A stretch of 64,000 nt of DNA. Origin: Utricularia gibba (Eukaryota > Streptophyta > Magnoliopsida > Lamiales > Lentibulariaceae). The position numbers and the translations under genes are program-made. Position 1 is the stretch's first letter. Each line of letters starts with the position of its first letter. Below the pieces are notes generated by a model, which had not been told where the DNA came from, did not search any database, and worked only from the letters and a program-made list of their open reading frames with translations. Location of the stretch: positions 1,550,001 to 1,614,000 of the forward strand of contig NEEC01000017.1 in NCBI GenBank assembly GCA_002189035.1, read 5' to 3'. Shown one piece after another: positions 11,817 through 23,597 of this stretch.

Positions 11817-14667
11817 CTAGCGATGGAATTTTTGCCTCCCAAAGCAACGTCTTAGCGAAAATCTGGAGGACTGGTATTCTTCTTCACTCGATCTCTGACG
11901 AGACAAGTGCTTGTAGAATGCCTCTACGGCTCCTGCGACTCCATCTTCTTCCCGTACCACTTTTGCTACTTCCTCCGCTTGCTGCTTCACCTGCACCGTT
12001 CAACCCAATCAGCACAAAGAGGGTGTTTCATGTTGCTTGAGCTGATGAAAAGTTGAGAACGTCAGCTTGCCTCCGGATCGAGCATGAAGCGTATGGCATC
12101 TACGAGCTTATCAAGGGAGAACTCATTGATGGGAATTGGTGCTGGGCCTACTCCTCTGGCGTACACACGCTCGCCCCAGAAGGGCTGATCTCCGAAAAAC
12201 GGTACAATGGTGGTCGGGCACTGGAGCATGGAAAGGTCGATGATGAACAGTGAGAAGACAAAAATATTGATGGAGATGGTTATACGAGAGAAGTGGTGAT
12301 TACTCCGGCCTTGAGACTGGCTGCTGTGGTCCCAGCTCCACCGTGATGAACCTGAAAGGATGGATCGGAACTCTGAAACCCAGAAAACAAGAAATCCTGA
12401 AGAACCATCAGCAAGCAAAGCAAAGTAGCATCATACCGCAGCTGCACATTGAGGGAAAAGCCAATCGTGGGGACAGTTATCCAGCAAGTATATGAAGTCC
12501 TTAGGCTCTGCCACTGAACAAATTTTAATGGGAAGCTATTGAAATATGGAATTTTGGATGAGTTTATGAAACAACATACATGCTCCCAGTCCACCCCAGC
12601 CTTGAGTAATGATGCCGCGGCATTCAGTTATCTCTAGAGCTTCAACGATGATTTTGGTCAATTTCTCAGGCTCTTCCACTGGCTGTAAAAAAGCAACAAA
12701 GTTGGCAAAAAAGACAGTGTTTTGATATGTACATGGCGTTTGGCCAATGAAAAAAATGGACTTACAAGACTTCCAAATCCGAAGTATATAGGCACTTTTC
12801 CAGAGTTTAGCCACTCAACAAGTGAAGCGGGCGGAACGTAACCCGAAGCAATATCCAGGAAACAGAATCCAACAACATCAATAAGCTTTCCCCAGTCTGA
12901 GGCCACAAAAGTTTAGCATGTATGACAAATATGTTACCATTCCAATGGTGGAAACATAGAAAAACCTACCCTTTGGTTTAGGAACAAGATGGGGACTCCA
13001 AATATATGTGTAAGGGACTTCAGGTGGAGAGCTGTAGAAACCACTTAAGTACTTAACAGGCTTTAGTCCAAGTTCTTTCTTCCTGAACTCGTTTATCATA
13101 TCACGTATCCCCAACCAGATAAATGAATCGACTATTTGATAAGATAACTGCAAAAGAAAAAGCCATGTCTGTTGTTCCTTATCTGGGTGCTTTAATGATT
13201 ACTGTATTATACTAACTTTATAGCCAACTTGCTGCCGCACGCGAGCAAGAGGATGTGGGAATTCACTTGTAGGCCTGCTTGAGAACAAACCAAATCATAA
13301 GCCATGTTCGGTAGAGCCAGCTGAGGAGAAAACAGAAGCTGAGGAAGAAAGCCTACGTCCAAGGCATAGTGAATATAATATGCAACGGCACGTTCAGTGC
13401 TTCAGCAACATCGGAATGCCCTGAAAATAGAATTCAAGATTCAGTCTTTCACGAAATGGGAACTTCCTGCAAAAATGGATGTATCAAGGAAGTTGTTATG
13501 CAAAGCACCCATTGTACCATATGCAGGTGGATTGGCAATTATTGCATCAACTTTGAATGGAACATTAGTATCTAGATCAGGGTCTTTGCACGCTGGAAGT
13601 AGAGAGGAAATAATGTCTTTGAGTTGCTTTCGTTGAACATGTATATCTGAAGTCCCAGAAGGTAGAAACCCTTTATTCTTCACCATGTCTGCAACAAAAT
13701 ATGAGATTAAATGATTCATTGAAGCTCTTAATTTTCATCAATGTAAGAGTTGGACTACAGAATCAAGAAGAAAATGGGAACTTACAGGCAGCTAGAACTT
13801 TTGGATCTCCACCCAGAGGGTAAAATTCCAAGCCAGCAGACAAGACAAATTCTTTGAAGTTTGAGTGAGTTGCAAGTCTGACTCTATGACCATCTGCCTG
13901 CCAGAAGACTAATTTTGATTTACATTGCTCTGGAAACTAGCTTATTCGATGAAGTGGAAACCACAGCGGTTGTTCACTAGTACATATAATGGGTTTCTTG
14001 CTAGTTGACTTGGAAAAACAAGTGCTTCTCTTGTTTTTAAACAATCGTTCAAATAAATGGCTACACACACCTGCTTACCTTCAAACGTTTTGCAATGGCA
14101 ACAAATGGCTGCACATCTCCCCTTGTTCCCACAATCAGTATCACGATCTGAAGTGGAGGCAACAACTGTTTCTCTTCTATTTCTGCAGTTTCTTCTTCAT
14201 TCTCTTTATGTACACTGGATGTTATTAGTCTGTTGCTAAAATCGAGAGATGGAAGTTTAAGATCTGGAGGAAGTTCAAATTTTACAGTTCCATCAAATTG
14301 AATCGTGGCAAAGCTCTTCAACCATTTTAGCTGTCACAATGCAAGTAAAAAACTCCTTACTCTTTATTCGAAAAAAAAAAACATCCCTTACTTTAAATAC
14401 TACTTTTCATAACTTAGAAGAACAGGCATTGAAAAATCAGATGCTGAAGCCAAACAGTGCACTAGCATATTTTTATAAAACCAATGATCTGCTTCATATA
14501 GGCGATTAGCTGTATGTAAACCCTCATAAGCTAACCTTCTTTCTGAACGAGATTTTTTCATCAAAGAGCTTTTTATCCCAATTAAAATGAAAGCGCTCTG
14601 ACTTGTTTCCCTCAGTCATGCTATGACTGGAGGGTGAGATTGCAATGCCTTCAGTCGGGTTGCTCAT
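11817..14667 (-). CDS. Sterol 3-beta-glucosyltransferase, UGT80 family
   Basis: Transfers glucose from UDP-glucose to membrane sterols. Thirteen coding exons were traced: 14536-14667, 14079-14330, 13786-13897, 13518-13688, 13357-13420, 13217-13274, 12970-13147, 12766-12896, 12580-12682, 12437-12513, 12304-12351, 12071-12220 and 11817-11990. All phases agree, for 549 aa. Landmarks in order: LQIVILIVGTRGDVQPFVAIAKRLK, ADGHRVRLATHSNFKEFV, IWLGIRDMIN, YIWSPHLVPKPKDWG, then the nucleotide-sugar site [20 protein letters not shown] and CPTTIVPFFGDQPFWGERV. The N-terminus is shorter than in Arabidopsis UGT80A2 as I recall it. The intron between 12071 and 11990 uses a GC donor (GAG then GCAAGC). A further 5' UTR intron probably lies upstream, with an acceptor near 14700. 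Confidence 0.92.
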
Positions 14668-15693
14668 GGAATACCTTTCTTTACGTTGAATCCTGTGAAC
14701 ACAGACACAAATGGGACATTCAACCATGGATCCCATGAACACAAGATATTAAAGTAATCTGAGGCAGAAAACACCATTTGTACTTATTGCACCAAATACA
14801 TTTGCTATGGAAAATGTTCAACAACGTACAAATAAAGGACTTTTCGAATGAAAAGGCCAGTCAAAAGTACATATGCAAGCCAACATTTTTGTGTTGAATT
14901 CTATTCTGATTTTCCATAAGATAACACCATGGCAATATCAAACACCAAGATGTTTGAATTCGTGAACAACATCAGCATTACACAAACATCGCATCCCAGT
15001 TGACTATCGAATCCCCTGCAAATCCTCTCCATATTTTTTCCATCTCTAGGCCAATTTGACAACCACATCATATGCACACAACATACAAAACAACGGCGGA
15101 AAATAAAAAAATGATGCCACACCAAAGAAATTACCTGAAGAACAAGATATCGATCCTTAGCGAAACCACACTAAGGCTCTCTCATTTTCCTACAAGAAAG
15201 TCAACATACCCTTTCATGACATCAGTACGCTTTGTTAAAAGATGAAACCTTTCTGCAGGTGTTCTTTGCAGAAACTTTAATTCCCTGCTTTCCCATTTCA
15301 ACACTCATAAAAGCAACGTGAAGGACAAGGAGATGGGTGGGTATAAGTTGACTTCTAGACTGAAAAAAGATGCCTTCCACATCTTTTTTCTCGACGTAGA
15401 TTAGCAGACTACATACTTGCTCCCAGTAGACAATAGAAAAAGAAAATAAGTCTTTCAACAGCGTAGTATTTTGAAAGTTCGTGGCACGGATGCCACCTTG
15501 ACGACATTCTTTCTGCGACAGCCCTTATATATCTTCACTTCAAGCCGCATGAAGAATTCAAAGCAATTCAAAAAAGCATTTTATTTTTAATTCGTATATC
15601 CTAAACACTAGGCAGTCGCAGCGTTACCTGTAGAGCTACTGACCACAACAACAATTTCAACTCAACGGAAAACAAAACAAAAGCGAAGATGGC
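14668..15693. other. Intergenic region upstream of UGT80
   Basis: Contains the 5' UTR and promoter of UGT80 (-) and the 3' flank of F3'H copy 1 (-). Moderately AT-rich. Frames here are short and unsupported by any family resemblance. No element was recognised. Confidence 0.45.
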
Positions 15694-17287
15694 TCAATAC
15701 ACATGGGCCTCGAGTCTGGGCTTAGGGTGCACCACCAACGGCTCCGCCCGCTGCAATGTCAGCCCATATGCTTCTTCCATATTCAACGCCTTCGCAGATT
15801 TACCACCCACGATGTCAAAATCGAACCCTTGGACCAACGTCGCTGTCAAAAGCTGCACCATTCGAATCCCTAGACTCATCCCGGCGCATATCCGCCGCCC
15901 AGCGCCGAACGGAATGATCTCAAAATCGTTGCCTCGTACATCAACTTCCGTCTTGTCGCCACCGGGAAGGAACCGTTCTGGACGGAACTCGAGCGGATCA
16001 CGCCACTGCTCCGCATCTCGAGAAATCGCCCAGACGTTCACGAGCAGCGTTGTTCCTTTTGGGATGAAGTAGCCGTTGATCTCGCAGTCCTTGTCCGCGA
16101 TTCTCGGCAGCGAGAGAGGTGTCGATGGATGGAGGCGGAAATTCTCCTTCACGATCGCTTGAAGATACGGCAGCTGCGGGAGATCTGATTCTTCGACGAG
16201 GCGATTCTTCCCGACGACGGAATCGATCTCTTTCTGCGCCTTGGATAAGATCTCCGGGTGGCGGAGGAGCTCGGCAACTGCCCATTCGACGGTGCTCGAG
16301 GTTGTGTCGGTACCGGCAGCGAAGAGATTCTGGGAAAATTATTATTAGTTGAAGTTGAATACTTTTTTTAACTGAAATAAATAATAAAGGTACCAGTAGT
16401 AACGCTTTGATTTCCGTGTCAGTAAGCTTTCCTCCCTCGGAATCATCGACATCCTTGAGGGAGATCAACGTCGAGAGAAGGTCCACGTGGCCTGTTGACG
16501 CATTAGAACCGTTGATCTTGTGATCCTCGAGAATCTTGCTCAGAAATGCATCGAAACGTCGATGAATGTTCTTCATCTTCGCTGCGACGCCCTGCAAATC
16601 TAGAGGCTCTAAGGGCGGGATGAAATCTCCGAGATTGAATATTCCGGCGGCTACCATCAGCTCCACCACCAGATTCTTGAACTCCTCAGCCTTCTTATCG
16701 CCGCCGCCGCTCTCGTGGCTCACCACGCGCCGCCCTAGCATCACGCGTGCGATCGCGTTAGTGGCGCAAACGTTCAGCATCTGGCCCAGCCTCACCGGCA
16801 CATTTCCAGCAGTAGCCAGATTCCTCGCCAGAACCCCAACCTCCTCCTGCCGGACATGGCGGAAGTCGTCGAGCGCCTTCGCGGAGAAAAGGTGGAGAGC
16901 ACAGATCTTCCGGAGGAGGCGCCACCGTGGGCCGTAAGGAGCGAAGACCAAGTCCTGGTAATTATAAGCAACGTATTTAGCTCCGGCGTTGGGCGGCCGG
17001 CTGGAGAAATTAGCATCATACGTCTTCAGAAACTGCTCCGCCACACTGCCGGAGGCAGCGACAACGACGTGTTGGAATCCCATCTTCAAGTGCATCAGCG
17101 GCCCATAAGTCTTAGCCAACTCCGCCATAGTCTGGTGGGGCTTCATCCCCAACTGCAGAATGTTCCCCAGTATCGGCCATGGCGTCGGCCCCGGGGGCAT
17201 CCGCTTTCCCCCGTGGCTGCGCCGGTTGAGGAAGGCGAATACTAGAAATATGAGCCCGACGACAACCGCAAAAGCATACATTGCCAT
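15694..17287 (-). CDS. CYP75B: Flavonoid 3'-hydroxylase (CYP75B), copy 1
   Basis: Endoplasmic-reticulum P450 that hydroxylates the B ring of flavonoids at 3', the branch to cyanidin and quercetin. Two exons, 16394-17287 and 15694-16329, with a phase-0 intron of 64 bp inside the I-helix region; 509 aa, normal for the family. An N-terminal anchor is followed by the hinge MPPGPTPWPILGNI. The I-helix is NLFAAGTDTTSSTVEWA, ExxR lies in KENFRLHP, and the haem loop is FGAGRRICAG. The F3'H hallmarks VVVAAS and VDVRG (usually VDVKG) are present, and GGDK replaces the usual GGEK. Copy 2 lies about 10 kb away in the same orientation. A CACGTG G-box at 17586-17591 lies about 300 bp upstream of the start. 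Intact. Confidence 0.93.
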
Positions 17288-18172
17288 TTGATCCACCGTG
17301 AAGTTGGAAGAGACTAGCCCATGAATTTATCACAGTGGGGGAGCCGCTGTGAGACTGAACAGCAGCTACCGTCTGTGGAATGGTAGCTGAGACCGCCTGG
17401 CGGCATCCCTTTTTCCCACATTATTGTACAATTTTTTATCGTAAACTTGGGGTATTTCAAGAAATAACAAAGTTGACAATAAGTAGTTACCGAGAATAGT
17501 AGGATTGTGCTCGGGAATTGGAATGTGGGAAATTGAGGGGTTAAAATTTCTGGATTCCCGATAAGGAAGCTGGGAGTTGAGTAAGCACGTGGAAGTTAGA
17601 TGGCGAGGAGCGTGCTGGATCCACAAGGTTGGATGTGTGGCGTATAGCTCCTAGCCGTACGACTTGCAAAAAGGTATGTATTATTTGGTGATGATTTGCT
17701 TGCATCACCTAATTAGATCGCGCTTGTTCCACGACATCAGCGGACGGACAAGGCGCCTCGTCGTCCTTGTGCTTGAATTAAGGCGTGGGTTTGGCTTCCA
17801 AAACGCAAACCAGATTCTACAGTAGATAGGTGGTCTAGTCCACTCGACAAATAAAGCATCTGGGATTTTGGATTATCGTTTTAAGAATTGCGCAGCCAGT
17901 TGAAATGGGAAAACAGTGGGGGGGATGTTACGGGTCACAAGATTACGGATCACAAGATGGAGGTGCACAGTGCAGGGCGGACAACCAGAGTGAGATCATT
18001 CTTGTGGTGCAAGTGCAGGGCGGCTCCAGAGTCGTGGCAACTAACCGCCACTCGCCTTCATGGCTCAATTACAAACATGGGCTGCGGAACACAGAGAGAG
18101 GCACTGGCCATCACACGCTCCTTGTCTTCAAAAAAACAATTGTCTTGATATGTAGTAGTAAATAGAACGTAC
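17288..18172. other. F3'H copy 1 promoter and BCCP 3' flank
   Basis: Promoter of F3'H copy 1 (-), with a G-box at 17586-17591. The expected last BCCP exon should lie here but could not be found. Short overlapping open frames near 17890-18165 have no recognisable product. No TIRs or LTRs were identified. Confidence 0.4.
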
Positions 18173-20029
18173 CGTATCCACACTGACGGGCTTCCCATCT
18201 TCCACGAGTATTTCGACAATGGTGCCGGACTGATCAGCCTGCAAACACGGAATAAACACCCCCAGAAGTTAATTGGTCATCAGAATCGGGCATTGCATGC
18301 AATATGGAGGGAGCTAAATTGATTTTCAGTCTCGGGGAATCACCGGAAAAGAACAGCCTTAACCTGGTATATTAAAGATTTGCAGCTGAGAGGAACCTAC
18401 CTACCCAAGTTGATAGTTTAAAGTTTCTCAGCCTAACAATAAGGTTCAGCAATACTCTAGTAGCACTGGTGATCCTAAACGTGAGTGGGAGGACGGTGGA
18501 TCCTGATATAGGTGTGTACGGTTTATAAGTTCAGATATTCCGGTGGTGTGAAGTTCTCGTATAGAAGATCTTCAGCAGAAACTAGCCACTAAAAAATGCC
18601 TTTGAACTTCTACTATGCTCAAGACAGCAGTAATTGCCTAGAAACACACCATGTAGAAACAAAAGGTGAAAAGAATACCCACTGTGAGATTGCAAGCATA
18701 CCTCGATTTCATTCATCAGTTTCATAGCCTCAACGATGCATAGTACTTGTCCCTTTTGAACCTTATCTCCAACCTAAAAAAGAAAAAAGATGCGAAAAGT
18801 GTATGGCAGTAAATCGGCAATTTTCTCAAAGAGGCATGAAGTTCTTTTGAAACAAACCAAGCTATCAACGCAGCTCAGTCTTAGTGCTGCATTGTAAAAG
18901 TAAAGAATCAATAAATCTTTTACCTTGACAAAGGGAGGGGTATTAGGTGCAGATGATCTATAAAAGTTTCCTGCCATTGGAGATTTGAATGGGGGATATG
19001 AGGATTTGGGTTTTATAGGTGCCGCCTGTTTTGGTGCAGGCTGCACCAGCGGAGCTGCGGCAGGAGCTGCAATTGCAGTAGTTATCTGAGGAGTTGGCAT
19101 AGCGTGATGAACCGAAGGGGGAGCAAACAGAACAGGGTTTGCAACTGAAGGCTGAGGCAATGCTTCTTTTTTCCTGATAACAACTTCAAAATCTAGTTGT
19201 TTCAATTCCAGTTCCACAATATCTTTTGCATCCACAAGCCTGCCATGCAACAAATCGTTTCGTCAACACAAAGTACGGAATGATCAGTCGTCGGACACTA
19301 AGCATGAATTTACTTGACAAGATTTGTCACTTGAGCCATAAAAGCTGAAAGAGAATTTTCTGAAACTGGGAGTTGTTGGTTTTCCGAAATCAGGGGAAAA
19401 GGTGCTTCGAGGGTGGCAGCGGCATTCGGCGCTTTGTCACCAGTGGCCTCATAAGAACAAAGTTACAGAAAAGCCTCAAGTCAAAAAAATCAAAATCAAT
19501 GATTGACATATCAGCATTGCATCAAACCCACATACATCTGGTTGAGCATGAACCCTGAAAACATCAGTTTGAACCCGGTTACACCCCTGCCCAAAAAGAA
19601 AAATTATTAGCACAAATCCTCAGATACACATGAAATATCTAAGACCTTTTCAGTCAGTTGGGACCTTTTCCTCAAAAGTTTCTTTCGTTGTTTTGAAAAC
19701 GATTTGAATGAATTAGCCTAGCTACCAGATTTCCGTTAGCTGCAGAAAGATGTGTTCAGACGAAAGAATAAAGATGCAAGGAGATATGGACATCATATTT
19801 CATCCACAGATCCAATAAGCAAAAATGGTGAGCTCTCTCCCGCAAAAAAACAATGCAATAAGCTCACACAACGAACATGTGAGTGTGGAGCCGCTGTCAG
19901 CGCCAATGCAGGCTTCGCCTTGGCTTCAGAAACTGAAAATGAAGAGAGAAAAAGAGGCTTCTGAATCGAGCGCGTCCCCACAGACAAGGGGGCCGAAATC
20001 TTGGGAAAGGAATTCCCGAAAGAAGCCAT
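18173..20029 (-). CDS. Plastid biotin carboxyl carrier protein of acetyl-CoA carboxylase (last exon not found)
   Basis: BCCP subunit of heteromeric plastid acetyl-CoA carboxylase, which supplies malonyl-CoA for fatty acids. Exons are 19868-20029 (transit peptide, start MASFGNSFPK), 19536-19586, 19314-19447, 18924-19239, 18702-18773 and 18173-18238; all phases agree. The visible product is about 267 aa. Landmarks: NLVKLVDAKDIVELELKQLD, a Pro/Ala-rich hinge, SPMAGNFYRS, then VGDKVQKGQVLCIVEAMKLM with the biotin lysine, and GTIVEILVEDGKPVSVDT. The family normally continues with PLFVI and a few residues. After 18173 there is a good donor (GTACGT), but no matching terminal exon was found down to the next gene. 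Reading through would add about 14 unrelated residues. The intact biotin site makes it a true BCCP, not a BADC protein. Confidence 0.88.
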
Positions 20030-20541
20030 TTGTGAACGTATCACAGCCTACAAAAACAGATCAAATGCGGGAAACTTGAGAAGCGGCCTGCAATTGCAAC
20101 TGAACTCGGAGGAAGAAAGATCCCGGAGGGTAGAGGCGATGAAACTGATGCAAAAGCGGGTAAGAGAAAGACGGCGGGCGAAAACTACGAGGATCTCAAG
20201 CGACGTCGTTTTAAGCTATCGCAGTTAACGGTCAGTTGATTTATCCGGCCCACGAAGTAGCAGAAGCCCCACCCATTTGCAAAAGATGGCCTGCAATTTT
20301 CTTCCGGGTGTGGGCTCTGTTTGTAATCATCAGGCATTTCCCGCGCTAGAAGTTCGACAGATTCCCGCCTCAAGTTTCAAGCAGGAGAATTTTCCCGGCG
20401 TTTCAATCTGTATAAATCAGTTGAGTTCAGCGATCCCTTCTCCTTCGCTTTTTAAATTGCCGCCGTTTTTATTGAAGTTTAGAGTGACTGGGCTGCTTCT
20501 TCTCTGGTGATTTGAAGTTGATAATCAATTGGGGTGGAGCA
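20030..20541. promoter_or_regulatory. Divergent promoter between BCCP and RPA70B
   Basis: About 510 bp between two start codons pointing away from each other (BCCP at 20029 on -, RPA70B at 20542 on +). It should hold both promoters and leaders. GGCCCA near 20248 and a GGGCT site near 20489 are site II-like. No unambiguous TATA box was assigned. Confidence 0.5.
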
Positions 20542-23411
20542 ATGGCAGAAGATAGTAACGGAAGAACGTTAACTCCAGATGCTATATCTCTCATTCTTGC
20601 AAACCCTTGTCCAGATTCGTCCTCAGATTTACCGGATATTATCGTTCAAGTCGTGGATCTGAAGCCGACGGGATCCAAGTACATGTGCGTGATTCTTACT
20701 TTCACTATATTGTTGCTTCAATGTTCTGTATTTTGTTGTGGTGATTTTATACAGTTTCTGCAAACCCATTTGCTTGGATGATCAATTCAGATCTAAGAAC
20801 TATCTGATTTCCTGTTTTTATTTTGTATTTTGTATTTTTAGGTTTTCTGCAAATGACGGAAAAATTAAAATGAAGGCTTTGCTTCAGTCTTCTTTGTCAT
20901 CTGAAGTGATGTCTGGGAAAATCCAAAATCTGGGTCTTGTCCGAGTTCTTGGCTATACTCTGAATGACATCCCTTCAAAGAATGAGAAGTAAGCCATCCC
21001 CATCACCTGTTTGAGTTTGGTAGCGACTCTAATTTTTTTTTTCTTCAGATATTTGATAGTGTCAAAGTGTGAACCTGTATCTCCTGCTCTTGCTGAGGAG
21101 TATGCTGCGGTGAAGACTGAGAAACAGGAACCAGCCATGAATAAAAATGAAGCTGGTAACATAATTCTGAAGCCAAAGCAAGAATTTGTGTCTAAATCAG
21201 CCGCTCAAATTTTCCATGAACAACATGGAAAGTAAGTTTTATGTACTTTTGCTTTTCATTTTTGTTTGTGATGTTTATATTCTGGTGCATTCTGTGAAGC
21301 TGATGTGTTTTGTACCAAATTGTCATTTCAGTATGGCACCAGCACGAATGGCAATGACTAGGCGAGTCCAACCACTTGTTTCTTTAAATCCTTATCAAGG
21401 GAACTGGACTATTAAGGTTAGGGTGACTGGGAAAGGAAATATGAGATCTTACAAGAATGCTAGGGTGAAGGCTGTGTTTTCAATGTTGAGCTGACCGATG
21501 AAGACGTAAGTAAAAATACAGTTTAGTGATATTCCTCAGCTTCTCACTTAGAAAAAAAACTTAATCCTTTAATTTCTTGCATCGTTTCAGGGAACTCAGA
21601 TACAGGCTACCATGTTCAATGAGGCTGCAAGAAAATTTTTTGACAGCTTCCAGCTGGGGAAAGTCTATTACATATCAAGGGGGACTCTGAAAGTGGCAAA
21701 CAAGCAATTCAGAACAGTGAAGAATGACTATGAAATGACCTTGAATGAAAATTCTGTTGTGGAAGAAGCACCCAGCGAGGCAGCCTTCATTCCTGAAACG
21801 AAGTTCAATTTTGTTCCTATTGATGAACTTGGTCCTTATGTCAATGGAAGAGAGCTCGTAGGTAAGAAACCCTCGTAAAATTTACTGCACTAGATTCCTC
21901 ACTCTTCATTGGATCAACAGCTGTAGATGCTGTGCAGATGTTATTGGTGTTGTTCAGAGTGTATCTCCTACAATGAGTATCAGAAGAAAAAGCAACAATG
22001 AGATGATACCCAAGCGTGAGATTACCATAGCTGACTCAACGTAAGTTAAGTTTCCTCAGCTGTATATAATCGTCTCAAAATTGTTTTTCATTACTTACAA
22101 GACGATTTACAGGAAGAAAAGTGTGGTGGTAACTCTATGGGGTGATCTTGCTACAAACACTGGACAAGAGCTACTTGATATAGCTAATGAATCCCCGTGG
22201 TGGCAATCAAATCACTTAGAGTGGGAGATTTTCAAGGTGATATAAGTTGGGCTTTCAGAGACGATTTTGCCAATACTAAACTGGCGCTACTTTTATTGGT
22301 GATTCAGGCGTATCTTTGTCTGCATTAAGTAAAAGTGTTGTAGCTGTCAACCCAGATACCCCTGAGGCGCAAAATTTGAGGACCTGGTTAGAATACTTAT
22401 TTTGCTCAGCTAACATATCATCTCTTCAAATATAACTTTCAATATATATATGACTTGGATATATTTACACAGGTACGACTCTGAAGGCAGGGACACTTCC
22501 CTGGCTCCCGTGGGTTCTGGTCATGTACCCAGTACCAAATCCGGAGGTCAATCTATGTATTCTGATCGAGTGGCATTGGGTTATATCCTTGGCAACCCAT
22601 CCCTTGGAGAGGGCAAGGTATTATGCAATATATGAATTCCTACTGTTCCTGTTTCAGTAAAATAAGGCTATTGTAGGTCAAAGACCGATTTTTTTAGTTC
22701 TGTCCATTACATCTTATGTCAAAATGGCTTTTAGTAGCTTTCTTAATCCATTTACAACTCACCTTTGTGGCAGGCTGAGTTTTTCTCCCTAAAAGCATGC
22801 ATCAACTACATCAAGCCTGATCAGACGATGTGGTATAGAGCTTGTAAGACGTGTAATAAGAAGGTGGTTTCTCAAGGGATGGATGGGTATTGGTGTGAAG
22901 GATGCCAGAAGAATGAAGAGGAATGCAGTTTGCGGTATGACATTGTCCAACAAAACGTTGTTAACACCGAAAGTTCTTGCGGAACATCTACTAATTCGGT
23001 TTTCATGTAATTTCTCAGATATATAATGGTGGTTAAGGTTACAGATTCAACTGGTGAAGCATTTCTATCCCTATTCAACGATGAAGCTGAGAAAATCATG
23101 GGATGTTCAGCTGACGAGCTAAATGAACTGAAATCTCAGGTTCATATTCTGAATTCTGTTTATTTTTCCTTCTGTAGTATTGGTGATTTTTCTTAACAGG
23201 CTTATAATCTATTCGCCAGGAAGATGGTTTCCAGATGAAAATGAAGGAAGCCATGTGGGTTCCCCACATTTTCCGAGTCAGTGTTGGTATACACGAATAC
23301 AACAATGAAAAGAGGCAACGGATCACAGTCAAGGCAGTTGCTTCAGTAGATTATGCTGCTGAATCCAAGTTCATGCTCGAAGATTTACTCAAAAATGTTA
23401 AACTAGATTAA
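20542..23411 (+). CDS. Replication protein A 70 kDa subunit, RPA70B type (two one-base frameshifts)
   Basis: Large subunit of the single-strand DNA-binding RPA complex, for replication and repair. Exons: 20542-20684, 20842-20988, 21049-21231, 21332-21505, 21591-21861, 21938-22040, 22113-22236, 22308-22386, 22473-22617, 22774-22934, 23019-23139 and 23220-23411; about 614 aa. Domains: N-terminal OB fold (VQVVDLKPTGSKYMFSANDG), DNA-binding OB A (LVSLNPYQGNWTIKVRVTGKG), OB B (VIGVVQSVSPTMSIRRKSNN) and OB C with a zinc ribbon (CKTC and CEGC). The frame breaks at GGG 21463-21465 (KNAR/GEGCVFNVEL) and CCCC 22193-22196 (ANESP/VVAIKSL). One base more at each site restores the family sequence and fits the exon phases, so both are probably consensus errors. 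It is a neighbour of the GDPD gene, as I recall for At5g08020/At5g08030. Confidence 0.9.
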
Positions 23412-23597
23412 CCTTAACCCGTTTCTCTCCCTAGAAACAGGAATTATGTTAAGCTCCAGGCTAACTCTTGACATATAAGTTTTTTCTGGAGTTGTGAAGA
23501 AGGTATTATTTTGCAACTTGCGGTTTCCTCTAAGAAGAAACCAACCAAAAAATGCACTCAAATGTCCTGTGTATCTCAACCATGTCACACAGGTTGT
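23412..23597. other. Short tail-to-tail gap
   Basis: 187 bp between the RPA70B and GDPD stop codons. On the minus strand a good acceptor (TTTCTTCTTAG) sits near 23511-23523, followed by an open frame. It could be an alternative final GDPD exon if the GTACGT at the end of the last GDPD exon is used as a donor. Confidence 0.35.

Noticed and set aside
15689-17245. Plus-strand frames opposite both F3'H genes
   Set aside because: They arise from the GC-rich antisense of the P450 exons. The same shadows appear at both copies.
18173-20029. BCCP gene read as a BADC (biotin attachment domain-containing, non-biotinylated) protein
   Set aside because: The biotin motif EAMKLM with its lysine is intact, and BADC proteins lack it.
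19700-20230. Plus-strand frames with KRVRERRRAK-type basic residues near the BCCP start
   Set aside because: They lie antisense to the BCCP transit-peptide exon and in the divergent promoter, with no family match.
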